Assembly (NCBI GenBank): GCA_018127085.1
Contig: CM030735.1
Location: 124,001 to 188,000, forward strand
Direction: 5' to 3'
Length of the DNA stretch: 64,000 bases
Origin: Pneumocystis sp. 'macacae'
Lineage: Eukaryota; Ascomycota; Pneumocystomycetes; Pneumocystales; Pneumocystaceae
Below the pieces are notes generated by a model that ran no database searches, was not told where the DNA came from, and saw nothing but the letters and a program-made list of their open reading frames with translations. Of this stretch, positions 12,721 through 24,535 are shown piece after piece. Made by a program: the position numbers and the translations under genes. Every line of letters starts with the position of its first letter. Position 1 is the first letter of the stretch.

Positions 12721-13974
12721 TCATGATCTTTTATTGTTAGTAGCATCTGTAGTAATATGAAGCTTTTTTATATATTCTTCAATATCTGCACCCTGTATAT
12801 TTGCCTGTAATAAGTCATCCGAAATTCTTTGTGTCGTAAACTGTGAGGGTCCCCAAAGTGAACTATCCACATCAACAAGACGAAGCTGAGGAAGTAAATG
12901 GTTGTCATCAGAACACAAAGAATCATCCAGTAGCTCTTTCCAAGAAAACAAAAGAGAAGAAGTCTTATAATGCCAAAGATTGATATCAATTAACCAAGCC
13001 TTTGTCTTTGACGGTGGTATATAAATATCAAAAATAACTAAAGAATAAGTCACAGAAAAGTGATAAAGATAGTTTTACAGTTTTCATCTGGAAACTTGTC
13101 TTTCAAATAAAGATTAAATAGCTCCATTGAAAGAGAAAGAATTGTTTGTCGTAATGATTCAAGAAAGGCGTAATATTTCAGATCACGTTGAGAAATACCT
13201 GATAATATCAGTATACTAAAGATATATTAAACGTAAATAGTGTTAGGAAGCAACAAGATGCACAAACAATATTCAAAGAACAGATACCTATAAGACAACG
13301 TTGTTTAACAAAACAACGAAATTCCATTGATGGATGAAAATTAAACCACTGTTTCAAAACAAGTTCATGTTGAAAGTGTGGTGGCGGACCAGGAGAACAA
13401 CAATCATCAAAAGCATGATAAAGATCATGTGCAATATGATCCGAACTCTTAAGTAACAGATAAATATCGGAAGGAGTTGTGCAACGCAAAGTTCGCGTTA
13501 ATGTGATCCATGCAGCATCCTAGTACATGTTAAACGTATAAAATATAAAAAGAAGTTAAACAAAACCTTTGGTGCAGACCAGTTAAGCTTAGGAAAAACT
13601 GCGCCGCCTAGAGTAGCAATTATACGTATAATCTCTTGATCCAATGATCGAAATAAAGCAACGCAGTCAGAAGTATTAATAGGGGTATCACCTGAAGTGT
13701 TATCTAAAGAACTACTGTCTGAAGCACTATCTTGAACGCTATCAGAAACGACATCATTTTCAATATCTTCATTATGTTTTGAAACGATAGGTGGTAAAAT
13801 GAGTCCGTCTTGGTCAAGATAATAAAGAAACGCTTTATCGAGAAGACGAATAACACGTGCATTAGGTGTAACAGCAGAGCAATATGTACGCCAAGCAGAA
13901 AAAGAACAATTCATTACATTTTCCGCAGATACACGCGGAAAATCTTCTGGAGACACTTCTTTAAGTTCTTCCAT
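12721..13974 (-). CDS. CDC123: Cdc123/D123, eIF2 complex assembly factor
   Basis: ATP-grasp-fold chaperone that joins eIF2 gamma and alpha and so controls translation initiation and cell-cycle entry. The first ATG is 13974 (MEELKEVSPEDFPRVSAENV), followed by NCSFSAWRTYC and PNARVIRLLDKAFLYYLDQD, the family N-terminus. FPKLNWSAPKDAAWI is the nucleotide-fold signature, with an acidic Ser/Asp-rich insert before it. Later blocks are LVLKQWFNFHPSMEFRCFV, ISQRDLKYYAF and VIFDIYIPPSKTKAWLIDIN, the last carrying the metal-binding Asp residues. At least three introns of about 50-75 nt separate these blocks. Confidence 0.9.
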
Positions 13975-14165
13975 ACACAAAATCACAGAATATCACAAAA
14001 AACAGCTTTAAGCTATCATATCCAGAATTGTCGCATTAAACAAGACATTGAATAGACATTATAACAGCACCTGTGCCTATTTCCGATAAGTTTACGGAAC
14101 ACTTCTGTATGCAACAAAATGATTGACTCAAGAAAACAAAAGTTTATAATAACATTAGTTAAAGA

Positions 14166-16850
14166 TTAAATATTTACTGCATCTGCTATCGCTATTATAT
14201 CTTTTTCAACTATTCTATTATTTGTCTGCGTACGATGAGAAATAAAGTATGGATGAAGAAAACATTGCGTTTTTACACGCTCAAGACGTACTACAGTGTC
14301 ACCAGATGTATATGACAGTCTCCAAACCAGTGCCAAAGATGAAGCAGTAGCACTGGTGACACTAGTAGCAGACGAAACGATATCTGTGTTATCAGTAGGT
14401 ATAGCTGTTTTGGATATATTATCTATAATTGTTTCTTTTATCTTTTCTGTATTTACTTCATTTATATTTGATGATATATCTAATTGATTTTCTACTGGAA
14501 GTGTTTTAGCTAATACGTCATCAGTACAATTTTTACGAAGAAAGCGAAGAAGAGCAGCTGTCCAAGCGAGGGCACGCAAACCATCGCGAGAACGACGTAC
14601 ATGTGAAAGTAGAGCATGCGTTTCATATGTTTTGACTTCAGCTAACAACCCATCTTCTGTTCGGAATCCAACAATCACTCGTGGCACACCCAATAAATAC
14701 GATTGAGCCCTATATACACGTCAAGCACTTACTATAACATTGTTTATAGCATTTTCCATAGCCTTAACACTGTTTTGCACTTCTAAACGCTAAACATTTA
14801 AACAGAGTTTAAAATAATATTCTTGATGCAATGATAAATGCTTAGACTTGGATATTAGAACCAAGCAAAACAAAAGATTAAATGTGTCTAAATGAAACAC
14901 AAACACTAAGAAATAAGTAGCAAAAGCTAAACCAAGTTACATAGTTAAAACTTATTGCTAAATGCTGATACAAATCTAGAACTTAATAAGATTTTAATCA
15001 AAATATCAAATATCGTTGTCAACCAACAACATCATTCTAGCATTAAGTTTCTCCAAATGCCTTACTATTTTAGTAAATCATTGCTAAGCAGCTCCAATGA
15101 TACAGCGTTAAATTACAATGCTTTATTGTGATTCATATTGTAGTACATACCATGTTTTAAAAAGCTTGTTACGTTCGAAGACAGCTCGGTTAGCAAATGC
15201 AGTCTTAAGCTCAACATAAAGCGGTACTGGATTCTCAGGAGGTGATGGTTTAGCATCCCATGTGCAATCAACCTCACCAGCTATCAAGAGCGTTATTCCA
15301 TCGAGTCTATTTTTTGTCAGCATTTGCTATGAGTAAAGAGTATAAGCAAAGTATAATCTGGAAGCATCTTTAATGTGAGAATTACGTATCAGTTTACTAT
15401 CGAATTTAATATTAACAGAGTTAAACTTGTATTCAAACTGTGCAATAACTAAATTATACTTATAATTAGATAGAAATTAAATAGAGCCTAAATTGAAATA
15501 TAAGTCAAATCAAGTCAAAATCTAGACTGCATTTGAATTCAAATTGGCCCTATAATTGTACAATAGTAAATTTGAAGTAAATTTAAAACCAAAATTGAAT
15601 CAAGAATACATATAAATGTTTTTATACGCATTTGAAAATACTTATTTCGTTATATACTTGTTTTGCTTATTACTTACTTAGTACGAACAGCGGCGCAGTA
15701 TTGTACATTATTGTTAACAACAGTATCATAGCGTCTCTCAATCTGCTCACGTGAGCACTTATCCCATGTATCAGGAAGTGTTGAAAGAGCTTTAACAAGT
15801 TAGTTAAAAAAATAAACAATAAAACAAGATCCCAATATAACTGCAGAAGATATGGGAATAGGAAAAAGTCAAAGATTTTTTTTAAAATACTCAATATTTT
15901 CTTAGCAATACTAACATTGCATTCACAGCAGTTGTATATTTTTACTATAATATCACTTCAACACCAACCTTCAAATTTATAGCCCCAAAAACACATCAAT
16001 GCTTCACGCGTAGTTAAAGGAAGAGGTGATACATGACAATCTTCAATAAATCTGTAGATCAGCACGTGTTAAAGCTACAAAAAGTGTGTATACAATGTAT
16101 CCTATACCATTCAATCAGTAAAATTAATAAAAAGCAATTATAGAAAACGTTTAAGATCAGACATATTAAGAGCATTGACTGCAAAACAGTATTATATTTA
16201 TTTTTACAATATTATGTCACATTTAGGCTAATATTCATACTAACATTATCGTCGACGCATTAGATTATCTTACCTGAAAACGCATAAGGTGAACACTCCA
16301 AGACGTACGCCGATCATATGGCGTACACAGAAATCGTGCTAAAATACCTATTATTTGTTATAAAAAAAAATAAAAAAAATACTAAAAACTAAGGAAACAG
16401 TATTAAAATAGAATTAAAAATCCACCTGAAAACTTTATACTATCTACATACCTCGCCATGTAAGGATATCGACAGAAGTACGAGTACGACCATGTATACG
16501 TTCATATGCACAAAGGGAAAGCAAAAACCCATCAAGATGCTCGTCAATTGTTTCATCACGTTCAATGCGCTCTTCAAAACCCTGAGAAAGGTCTGCACCT
16601 AATACAGCAGGATAATAATATTTCTACTACAGTTAGTAAATGTAAAATAAACCACAAAGCAGCATAAAAGAACACGTAGAAAGTGTTCAATTGCTATTTT
16701 ATATACCAAAGAAGATGCATCATATCGTAAACCTCGATGCTCGTCATAGCTAAAACAAAAAAGTTCAACCGGTTGCTGGTAAACCGGAGTGCAGCCTTCG
16801 AATTGCTCAAGTGGTTCAATAGGAAAAACTTCCAGTGCGACAAATATTAG
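14166..16850 (-). CDS. RAI1: Rai1/DXO family RNA 5'-end decapping and pyrophosphohydrolase protein
   Basis: Nuclear partner of the 5'-3' exonuclease Rat1; the family removes unmethylated caps and 5' triphosphates. The blocks in order are PIEPLEQFEG, PVELFCFSYDEHRG, GADLSQGFEERIERDE, SVDILTWRGM, VVNNNVQYCAAVRT, AGEVDCTWDAK (catalytic Glu/Asp), LYVELKTAF (catalytic ExK) and AQSYLLGVPRVIVGFR. Two introns are far longer than usual here: 15307-15677 (371 nt) and 14710-15150 (441 nt); both have GT-AG ends and restore frame. An insert of roughly 70 residues rich in Ser/Thr/Asp/Ile separates LRFLRKN from LVWRLSYTSGD. The first exon with the start codon was not found; 16850 is the 5' edge of the first supported exon. 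Confidence 0.85.
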
Positions 16851-16920
16851 CTATAATTTCTTGAAGACCAAACTTTTGTTTAGTATTATTAATGCAATTT
16901 GACCCAAATTAACGCAAAAT

Positions 16921-16990
16921 AATCCAATATTAATCCAATATTGACTTAATGTTAACTCAATATTAGCCCAATATTAACTCAATATTAAAA
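16921..16990. repeat. CAATATT imperfect tandem repeat
   Basis: Five CAATATT cores spaced about 11, 23, 12 and 12 bp apart, with CC or CT before each core. It looks like a degenerate 11-12 bp minisatellite or a binding-site array. Confidence 0.6.
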
Positions 16991-17200
16991 CCAAATATGC
17001 AAAATTTAATTCTTTTAAATTTCTTTAAATTTAAATCAGAGAAGTTTTATATTAACTTTTTATTTAAGGTTTTCTTAACATTTTAGTCTTAACTGATCTT
17101 TAATATAAGACTTATTCACATTTTAATTTTATTTAAGTTAGCTTAATTATACTTATCATAGTTAATCATGTGTTTATAAATAGCCTTCTTAATCTTAAAT

Positions 17201-17270
17201 AAGATTAAATTAGTTTAAATTAGTTTAAATCAAATTAAATTAGATTAAATCAGATTAAAACTGGTTAAAC
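17201..17270. repeat. 10-bp tandem repeat, seven units
   Basis: Seven successive decamers fit the consensus TAGATTAAAT: AAGATTAAAT, TAGTTTAAAT twice, CAAATTAAAT, TAGATTAAAT, CAGATTAAAA, CTGGTTAAAC. The A/T tracts recur every 10 bp, one helical turn. Confidence 0.75.
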
Positions 17271-17542
17271 ATATAACTAAATTTTAAGTTAAATCTAAGC
17301 CAAACTAAGACAAGCTTATAAGATATTTTTAGTAAGTTTCAACATATTCTTAAAAGTTAATATTTCCTTAATTTAAAATTACATTAAACATCGATTAAAT
17401 TTAATTCCAATTTAATAAAGATAATAAAAATAAACCAAATAAAAAAAATAGAAATAGAAATATGTCTGAAACATGCTAAAAACCTGTTAAAAACTTAATT
17501 AAAATAATTTTAAAAACATTTGAATTAAAATAAGTCATAAAA

Positions 17543-17960
17543 ATGTCAGAAAAACCACTGCGACGACAATTATTTGGTCTACGTACACCGCTTGTACCAA
17601 GTGTATCTATAGCAAGTGTCTTTGGACAGGCGGTATCAACACTTTATGAAGATGTGATGGATCCATCATCTTTTACAGCTCTCCAGTTTCTTGAGACACC
17701 TGTGCCCGGAACAGAGGAACATGATCAAAAAGCACTTGAACAAGCAAAACAAGCAGAGGCTCTGCGTAAAATATATACAAGCGAGCAGTTTCAGCATAAG
17801 GGTAAGCACCTGTAACGTTGAAAGAAAACATATAATATGACTGATGACTATAGCTCTTGGAGAAGCAGTACGAGAGAGTCTTAAGCGAAATATTCAAGCA
17901 CTAGATGAAGACGGATGGATGTTTGCAACAGATGATACTCGTCCAGTATGGCAGAAATAG
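17543..17960 (+). CDS. Short conserved-looking protein, family not recognised
   Basis: Two exons joined across the intron that begins GTAAGC at 17803 and ends CTATAG restore frame and give about 123 residues: MSEKPLRRQLFGLRTPLVP at the start, a Gln/Ala helix (EQAKQAEALRKIYTSEQF), then EAVRESLKRNIQALDEDGW and the end DDTRPVWQK. Coding is supported by the spliced frame, its codon composition (richer in GC than the flanks) and a proper stop. There is no transmembrane segment or signal peptide. The Trp-rich acidic C-terminus may bind a partner; that is only a guess. Confidence 0.6.
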
Positions 17961-18203
17961 AATTGGAATAAATAAAAATGACAGAATTATTTGAAAACTA
18001 ACAGCATTTGAAATAAATTAACAGTATTTTTAAAAGACAAAACAAGTCCAAGAATATCAATATAATGTTTTTAAAACATTAGCATCTTAAAATATTAAAT
18101 ATCAAAGAATATTGGTTGTTTTTATATATAAACGGGTTTTTAAAGCATTCTTAAAAACTTTTATAAAAACCCTCTAAAAAATCAAATAAACATTCGCAAA
18201 ACT

Positions 18204-19480
18204 CTAATCTAGCGTCTCATGGCCTGTTTCATGTGTATTAGATGGCAATCGCTGTGATGTACGTGAAGATGTATTATACGTGTTAGGCAATGCTATATCA
18301 TTGCCAAATAACTGATGCATTAAAGTAGCCCATGTATTGTTAGGCGGGCGCCCTGTATGAATATCAAAATAGATACTAGCAATTTTATCAAGAGACTATA
18401 ATTTTTTAATTAATACCTCAAAACAAACCAATAAAATACATACAGATTTCCAAGAAGATACCTGTTTTAAGGCATCTTCATAATGCGCCTTCAAAGTAGA
18501 AAACAGGTCACTAGAAGTCCGCTGACATGTTAAAATAAGAAAACATAAAAAATTCATAAGTGGTATTGAAGGAAACAAAATAATATCTGCCGAAGATGAA
18601 GATAACACTAATGTAGGCACATTACGTTTATCAGACAAGTTTCGAGCCATTGTATTGTAGGCCCGAAAAGCACAAGCAATATTATGTATTATCAAATATG
18701 GAAAAACTGCTCGTGATGTATAAAAACATGCCATATCAAGAGCATCTTGATCAAAATATCGACATAAAAGACGCATAAACAACCCAAAACCATCAGGAGT
18801 CCCTAGAACTAAATGCTTTTCTGCAGCAAAAAGATTACCCTCTATGTAATTAGCCTTTTCCCTTCTAACAAGTCATACCATGTGCTAAAATTTTTCCTAT
18901 TTCATAATGAAGCTCAGGATCACCAATAGCAGTGTTCCCATACTTTCCAGACCATCTATATAAGAATTAGAGCAATATTGACCGATAGAAAGTTGTACAT
19001 TAACGAATCATGAATCAATCGTTTCCTCGTTGGTTCATCCGGGCAAAACAAACGCAAAAGATCAACAACGCGCGCTTAAAAAGATCAATAACTCATCCAA
19101 TTTAATTAAGCCTCTTCAAAAAACCTTTACTGGCCGTATTCGGGCTCAATTTCATAGTATCATACAATTTGATCATATAAAGTGCTAAATCACCACCACT
19201 CGCAAATTGTTTAACTTCAAGAAAGGATTTGGATGAAGAATAAAGCAAATCAACTGCCTTATTATATTCACGTGCTTTCACATGTCTTTAACAAGTTATT
19301 TAAACCATTTTTTAAAAAATCACTTACCTATTGATAATTGTTCGCATAAGCTGATGTGCTTCATAATATTGTTGGTCATTCAAACTACAAATAAAATATT
19401 AGAAATAACTTAGCTAAAATATGAAAATAATCGTACGCTTTTTGAAATTTAAGAACATTTCTATCCAAAATTGAAGACAT
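18204..19480 (-). CDS. GET4: Get4, TPR-like factor of tail-anchored protein insertion
   Basis: Helical-repeat cytosolic protein that with Get5 links the Sgt2 pre-targeting complex to the Get3 ATPase. The start at 19480 gives MSSILDRNVLKFQKALNDQQYYEAHQLMRT (shown up to the first repeats as DRNVLKFQ and YYEAHQLMR). NRHVKAREYNKAVDLLYSSS, FASGGDLALYMIKLYD, HYEIGKILAHGEKANYIEG and AAEKHLVLGTPDGFGLFMRL follow; ANYIEGNLFAAEKHLVLGT is the Get4 signature. The C-terminus has a low-complexity Thr/Ser/His tail ending HETGHETLD. About six short introns were seen. It is tandem with ALE1 (235 bp downstream of it). Confidence 0.85.
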
Positions 19481-19714
19481 TTGTATATCGGTAATCGAGC
19501 CGTCGAAAGACAAACGTAGATGAAAAAATAAAAAAAGATACAATAAACGTCAGTAATAAAATGAATAGTTAATTGTCTTAATACTGAGTATAAACAACTA
19601 ATGAATTCTTATTTTTTTAAGTCGAAAGGAAACATAAGAGTATGATTTTCAATATAAAAAACATCTAAAATTATTTTTTTAATGAAAGTTGTATCAATAA
19701 TGTACGAAAAGGAC

Positions 19715-21519
19715 TTAAAAATAAAAGAAATAAACAAAAAATGCCAATATGTACAAAAAACTGACAAAATTATTAGTATTATAAAATTCGAAATAAAGAT
19801 ATACATTATAATTCTTCCAAAATAACAAAGAATCTCGCAAATTAAGAAGAACGAAAGGCTGTACTATATATGCCCATGTTATCTGAGTTGTAAACCATGA
19901 TAGAATATCATAAACTATCTTGTATCGTGTAGGCTGCATATTTTGTGTTAGGAATAACGGTCTAACATATTTTCTAAGATATCTCCCTAAGATTTGAGCA
20001 AATGCACCGGTCATAAAAGACACTGCAAAATATTAGATAAAAGATACATGAGTTTTTCAAGTTTCAGAGAGAAACTGCAATATTTTTCTTACAATAATAC
20101 CCTGGATAAACTGAAAAAATAAATGAAAGAAAAAATAAATACAAATTACTTACATCCATGCCATAAAGCACTTGTCATGAACGTTACAATAGACCCCACA
20201 ATATTCCGCTTTTTATTGTGCGATGCAATTCTTAAATAGACATAATACTTCAACCATCGATTTGTACCTTTATTCCAAGAATCGAGTAATTGCTTAGTGC
20301 TTTGAGCTGTCTCGAATTCATATAAATTAATATTCTCGAAAAAATATTGAGTAATATTCCCATCAGAATCCCTTATAGAATTCCCTAAACCAGACAAAAC
20401 ACATGCCCCTTCAGCAAGCTTCCAAATGCCATAATATTTCAAACGATGTGTAAATGCTAAAAGATATAAATACAAAAATCTAATAATATTTTAAAAATCC
20501 TTTATTCAAGATTAAATATCATCTTTTACCTTCGAATATGAGTCATTTGAAAAAAATTATCTTGATAAACAAAAGTTGTAGAATAATGTAAACTCATCCA
20601 TTGAAATGCATAGAGATAAAACAAACCAGAAAAGAGTTTTTTCATTGAATAATAACGATCTTTCCAAATTAGTCGTTTTTGGAACTCATCCGGGTTATTC
20701 TCTTTAGATACAGAGACAGCAACACCATTTGTTAACCATCGATGATAATCAACTAAATCAAAAGATGGTCCTACAAAAAAAGAAGGAAAAAAAAACACAT
20801 AACCTAAAAAATCTAAAAGAGAAGGAAGCCTTTTTAAAGCATATTCCTTTTGTCTAGATGTCAATGTCTACAATATAAGTAATACTCAATAAAAAAAACG
20901 ATCTTACTGATTCTTCCTGTTGTCCGTCATAAATATTCCATGCAAATGCACTTAATTTTATACAGAGCACCATATGTACACATGTAACATCCACTCTTTC
21001 ATCAGTATTTAGATACTGGCGATAAAAATGACTGCTTTGTAGTCAAAAATAGAACCATATATATTTCATCCAAGTATACTTAATACTTAAGTGTCCTATT
21101 AAAAAAACAAAAGCAACGTATGGCATATAAGGACCTTTAACATACTGAACAATAATATATGCACATGTTGTACTAATTAATACAGTTTGAACACCATACC
21201 AAAGATCAAAAATCACTACTAAAAAAATAAGAGAAATACTACTAATCTGTCATTTTCTTGGACAGAAAAAATAAAACACATACATAATGCTGAAAATGTT
21301 ACGCACAAAAGACATTCTTATAGGAATATTCCTTAAAATATCTGCAAGAGGATAGGAAAAAATAAGATATTCCAAAAGCTTAAGATGGTGGATTGGAATA
21401 TTAGTTTTCTGAAGTAGAACATTATCAATATAGTCTATCCATGCAAGAGTAAAGAATCTTCCTGATACAAATAGAGATCCTACTGTCAATCCTATTAAAA
21501 TTGCTGTAGCTATGTTCAT
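19715..21519 (-). CDS. ALE1: MBOAT lysophospholipid acyltransferase Ale1
   Basis: ER membrane O-acyltransferase that reacylates lysophospholipids (Lands cycle). The start at 21519 opens with a hydrophobic helix (MNIATAILIGLTVGSLF). LPSLLDFLGYVFFFPSFFVG and FDLVDYHRWL form the conserved MBOAT region with the expected Pro/Asp. LKYYGIWKLAEGACVLSGLG and TNRWLKYYVYLR carry the conserved Asn/Trp region. FMTSALWHGCK carries the catalytic His. Several further membrane segments end in a very hydrophobic C-terminus (FVSFLYILAFFVYFFYF). Yeast Ale1 ends in a charged ER-retention-like tail, which is missing here. About six introns. Confidence 0.88.
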
Positions 21520-21694
21520 TTTAACTACTTTATTTTTTACCGTTATCTAAAGAAGTTAACTGCATATGCATTTCACGTGCGTTTGCCAATTACATAAAAC
21601 GCGTTTCGTGTTTCGCGTTTTAGTATTCACGCACACATCTACATCGTACACATCTTGATGTCTCCAGATTAGCAATTTCATTGACCATCTCGAC
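21520..21694. promoter_or_regulatory. Divergent promoter ALE1/VPS45 with E-box and MCB-like site
   Basis: A 175-bp spacer between divergent genes. It has a palindromic CACGTG E-box at 21574-21579 and ACGCGT, the core of the MluI cell-cycle box, at 21599-21604. A second GCG-rich word follows (TTCGCGTTTT). CG-containing words are rare in the flanking DNA, so these sites stand out. Confidence 0.5.
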
Positions 21695-24140
21695 ATGGAT
21701 GTAGTACGAGCAATACAGAGCTACGTCGAGACTATTACAACAGTCTCTGAAGACATGAAAATCCTACTTCTAGATGCAGCTACAGTAAGTCTTTTTATGC
21801 AGAGATGAACATTACTGTTAAGCTAGATGAATATTCTAAAATATCATATATATCATAAAATATTAACGTGTATAACTGAATACAATATCTATGCATAAAA
21901 ATACCGCATATAACCATAAAAAAACAATATAGAAACAGATAAATGTTTAAGGGAACTCTTAGTTAAAAATATAGATTAAAATAAACTATATGCATATATT
22001 ATTAAATTAATATACACAATATAAAGTTTATATATAAGAAAAGGATATGAATCCTGGAAAATAATATATTAGTTACAATGGCAGGCGGTATATGTCTGTA
22101 TACTTATTGTATATGCAAAAATATCAGACTATATGCGTTATATGTGCATACCAATACATCAGCAACTGCACTCTATTCTCTGCACTTTATTCTACGTTTC
22201 TTACCTTTTCCAGATTGCAATGATGTCTATGGCGACAACCAAGACTTTTCTGCTAAATCGAGAAATCTATCTAATTGAGTTTTCTAAAGAAAACACTGCA
22301 CTAACACTACTAATATATTATTTAGTCGCTTGGATAATATGCGACGTGAAAATGTTCGCCACTTGACATGTATATGTATTCTACAACCATGTCTTGACTC
22401 AGTACGACAACTTTCAAATGAACTTCGTACTCCTCGGTATGGACGCTACTTCGTTTGTAAGATAATTAGTACAAATATACATTTCTAAGAGAAATGCAGA
22501 CTTTACAAACATCCTTTCAAAGCCTTTTCTTGAGATGCTTGCTACCTCAGATGATCATGAGGTTGTACATGCAGTACAGGTTTACAAAAGCACTGAAAGA
22601 GTGCTAGGCAATTTTTTTAAGTAAATATTAAGCAATATCAGGAAATTTTTGCAGATTATATGGCAGTGCATTCAGATCTAGCAATGCTATATCTAACGAA
22701 AAGTCTTTGGAATGGTCGATGGGATTTATGGGATACAGAAGCACTGCAACAGACAAGAGATGGTATATTATCTATTCTATTATCTTTGAAGCGCCGACCA
22801 GTAATTCGGTATGAAAAAAACAGTGAAATGGCAAGAACATTGGCTGTAGCATTGCAAACAGAAATAGAAACACAAACACCATTATTTGACTTTTATCGTG
22901 CAGATACACCACCAATTCTTTTGTTGCTGGATAGATGTAATGATCCTATAACACCATTGCTGACACCATGGACATATGAAGCAATGGTGCATGAGTTGAT
23001 AGGTATTATTCATGGGAAAGTGGAAATTGCAAATTTTATACATGAGAAAGTGCATCACGTATGTAATTAGCATGCATAGCGCATGCGAATTGTACAAAAA
23101 GAATTCTAATGTATTTATATATAGGAGATGATCTTATCTCCAGTACAAGATGCTTTTTTTAAGGAAAATATGTATCTGAATTTTGGTGATCTGGGAATAC
23201 GTATCAAGGAATATGTTGAACATTATCGAACTAAAACTCAGTCAAACATCGAAATTCAAAATGTATCAGATATGAAACGATTTGTTGAAGAATATCCCGA
23301 ATTCCGCCAGCTTTCCGACAATGTTGCTAAACATGTTACACTGATGAGTGAACTTAGTGCTCATGTTGAAAAAGGGTCCTTATTTGACGTTAGCGAGCTC
23401 GAACAAAGTCTTGCATGCGATGACTCTCATGCATCAAATCTTAAGGTAAACATTAATCCTATTTATACATCCTTTCTTCGTATTTATATCTTCTAGGACT
23501 TAGAAAAACTCATTCGAAGTCCTATCCCAAATAGTAGCAAAGTTAGACTTACAGTTCTTTATGCTTTGCGTTATGAAAAACATCCAAATAATGCACTTTC
23601 ATCACTTTTGCAGCAACTTGCGCGCGTCGGTGTTCCACCAGAGGAGTCTTCTGTAATTATTCTTTCTTATATTATATGTTTCTAAAATAAAAGGTTGTAA
23701 ATACGCTTTTTGAATATGCGGGGTCAAAAAGACGTCTTGATAATATATTCGAACCTGAAAGTTTCTTTTCTCGAACAAAAAGCGAGTTCAAAGAATTAAA
23801 TGGAATCGAAAATGTATATACCCAACATAAGCCTCGACTGCAAAGCCTTCTTATGTCTTTAATTAAAGGCCGGCTTCGTGAACAAACGCATCCTTATATA
23901 GAAGGGACTGCAATTTTCAAAGAAAAACCACAGGACATAATTGTTTATATGATTGGTGGCACAACATATACCGAGGCAAAAGTTATTCACGAAATAAACC
24001 TTTATGCGGCTGGTGTACGCATAGTTTTAGCAGGTGATCGAATTCACAATAGCAAATCATTTTTGCAGGTATTAATATTTTTCTCCATTTCCTTTATATC
24101 GCCCTAAAATTTACCTTTGTTTCTCCTAAAGGAAAACTAA
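21695..24140 (+). CDS. VPS45: Sec1/Munc18 protein Vps45
   Basis: SM protein that binds the syntaxin Tlg2/Pep12 and drives endosomal and Golgi fusion. Exon 1 gives MDVVRAIQSYVETITTV and EDMKILLLDAAT. The first intron is unusually long (21785-22213, 429 nt); the next exon gives IAMMSMATTKTFLLNREIYL. Later blocks are RRENVRHLTCICILQPCLDS, DYMAVHSDLAMLYL, TPPILLLLDRCNDPITPLLTPW, WTYEAMVHELIGI and IIVYMIGGTTYTEAKVIHE, all SM-family landmarks. The last exon is only 9 nt (24132-24140), giving the end NSKSFLQEN, like the NTKSFL ending of other Vps45 proteins. Confidence 0.9.
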
Positions 24141-24535
24141 TAGATTTATAGCAATTAAAATGCATTCATACTACTCAAACATAAGATTAATAAGCATAAC
24201 AGAATAAAAAAATGAGTTAATATATAATAAATCTATAAAATATTCTACTAATATGTCGATGAACTAATACGAATTATGAAAATAACAAAGATATTTGAAA
24301 TATAAAAACGACTATTTAACTTGTTTTTTGGTTTTTTGATTAAATTTTTGGTCAATTTTAATTTTTATTCATCGATACGAAGTTACAAAAAAACACAATT
24401 CATTTAAAAATACTGATAAATTCAATAATTAAACAAAACTAGAATCTTATAGATTTTATATGTTTTCTATTGAAATAGAATCAAAAAAGATTTTATATTT
24501 AACATCATCAAGCTAAAATACAAAACGTACAGCAG
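24141..24535. other. AT-rich intergenic spacer VPS45-RSM10
   Basis: 395 bp between two plus-strand genes. No gene, repeat or clear motif; homopolymeric A/T runs predominate, as expected for a compact-genome promoter. Confidence 0.5.

Larger units (their letters stand above)
16851..17542. other. AT-rich intergenic region with short tandem repeats
   Basis: Between RAI1 and a short plus-strand gene. It must hold the unlocated first exon of RAI1 (minus strand). It has two tandem arrays, CAATATT-based at 16921-16990 and a 10-bp repeat at 17201-17270, and otherwise near-random A/T sequence. Confidence 0.55.
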
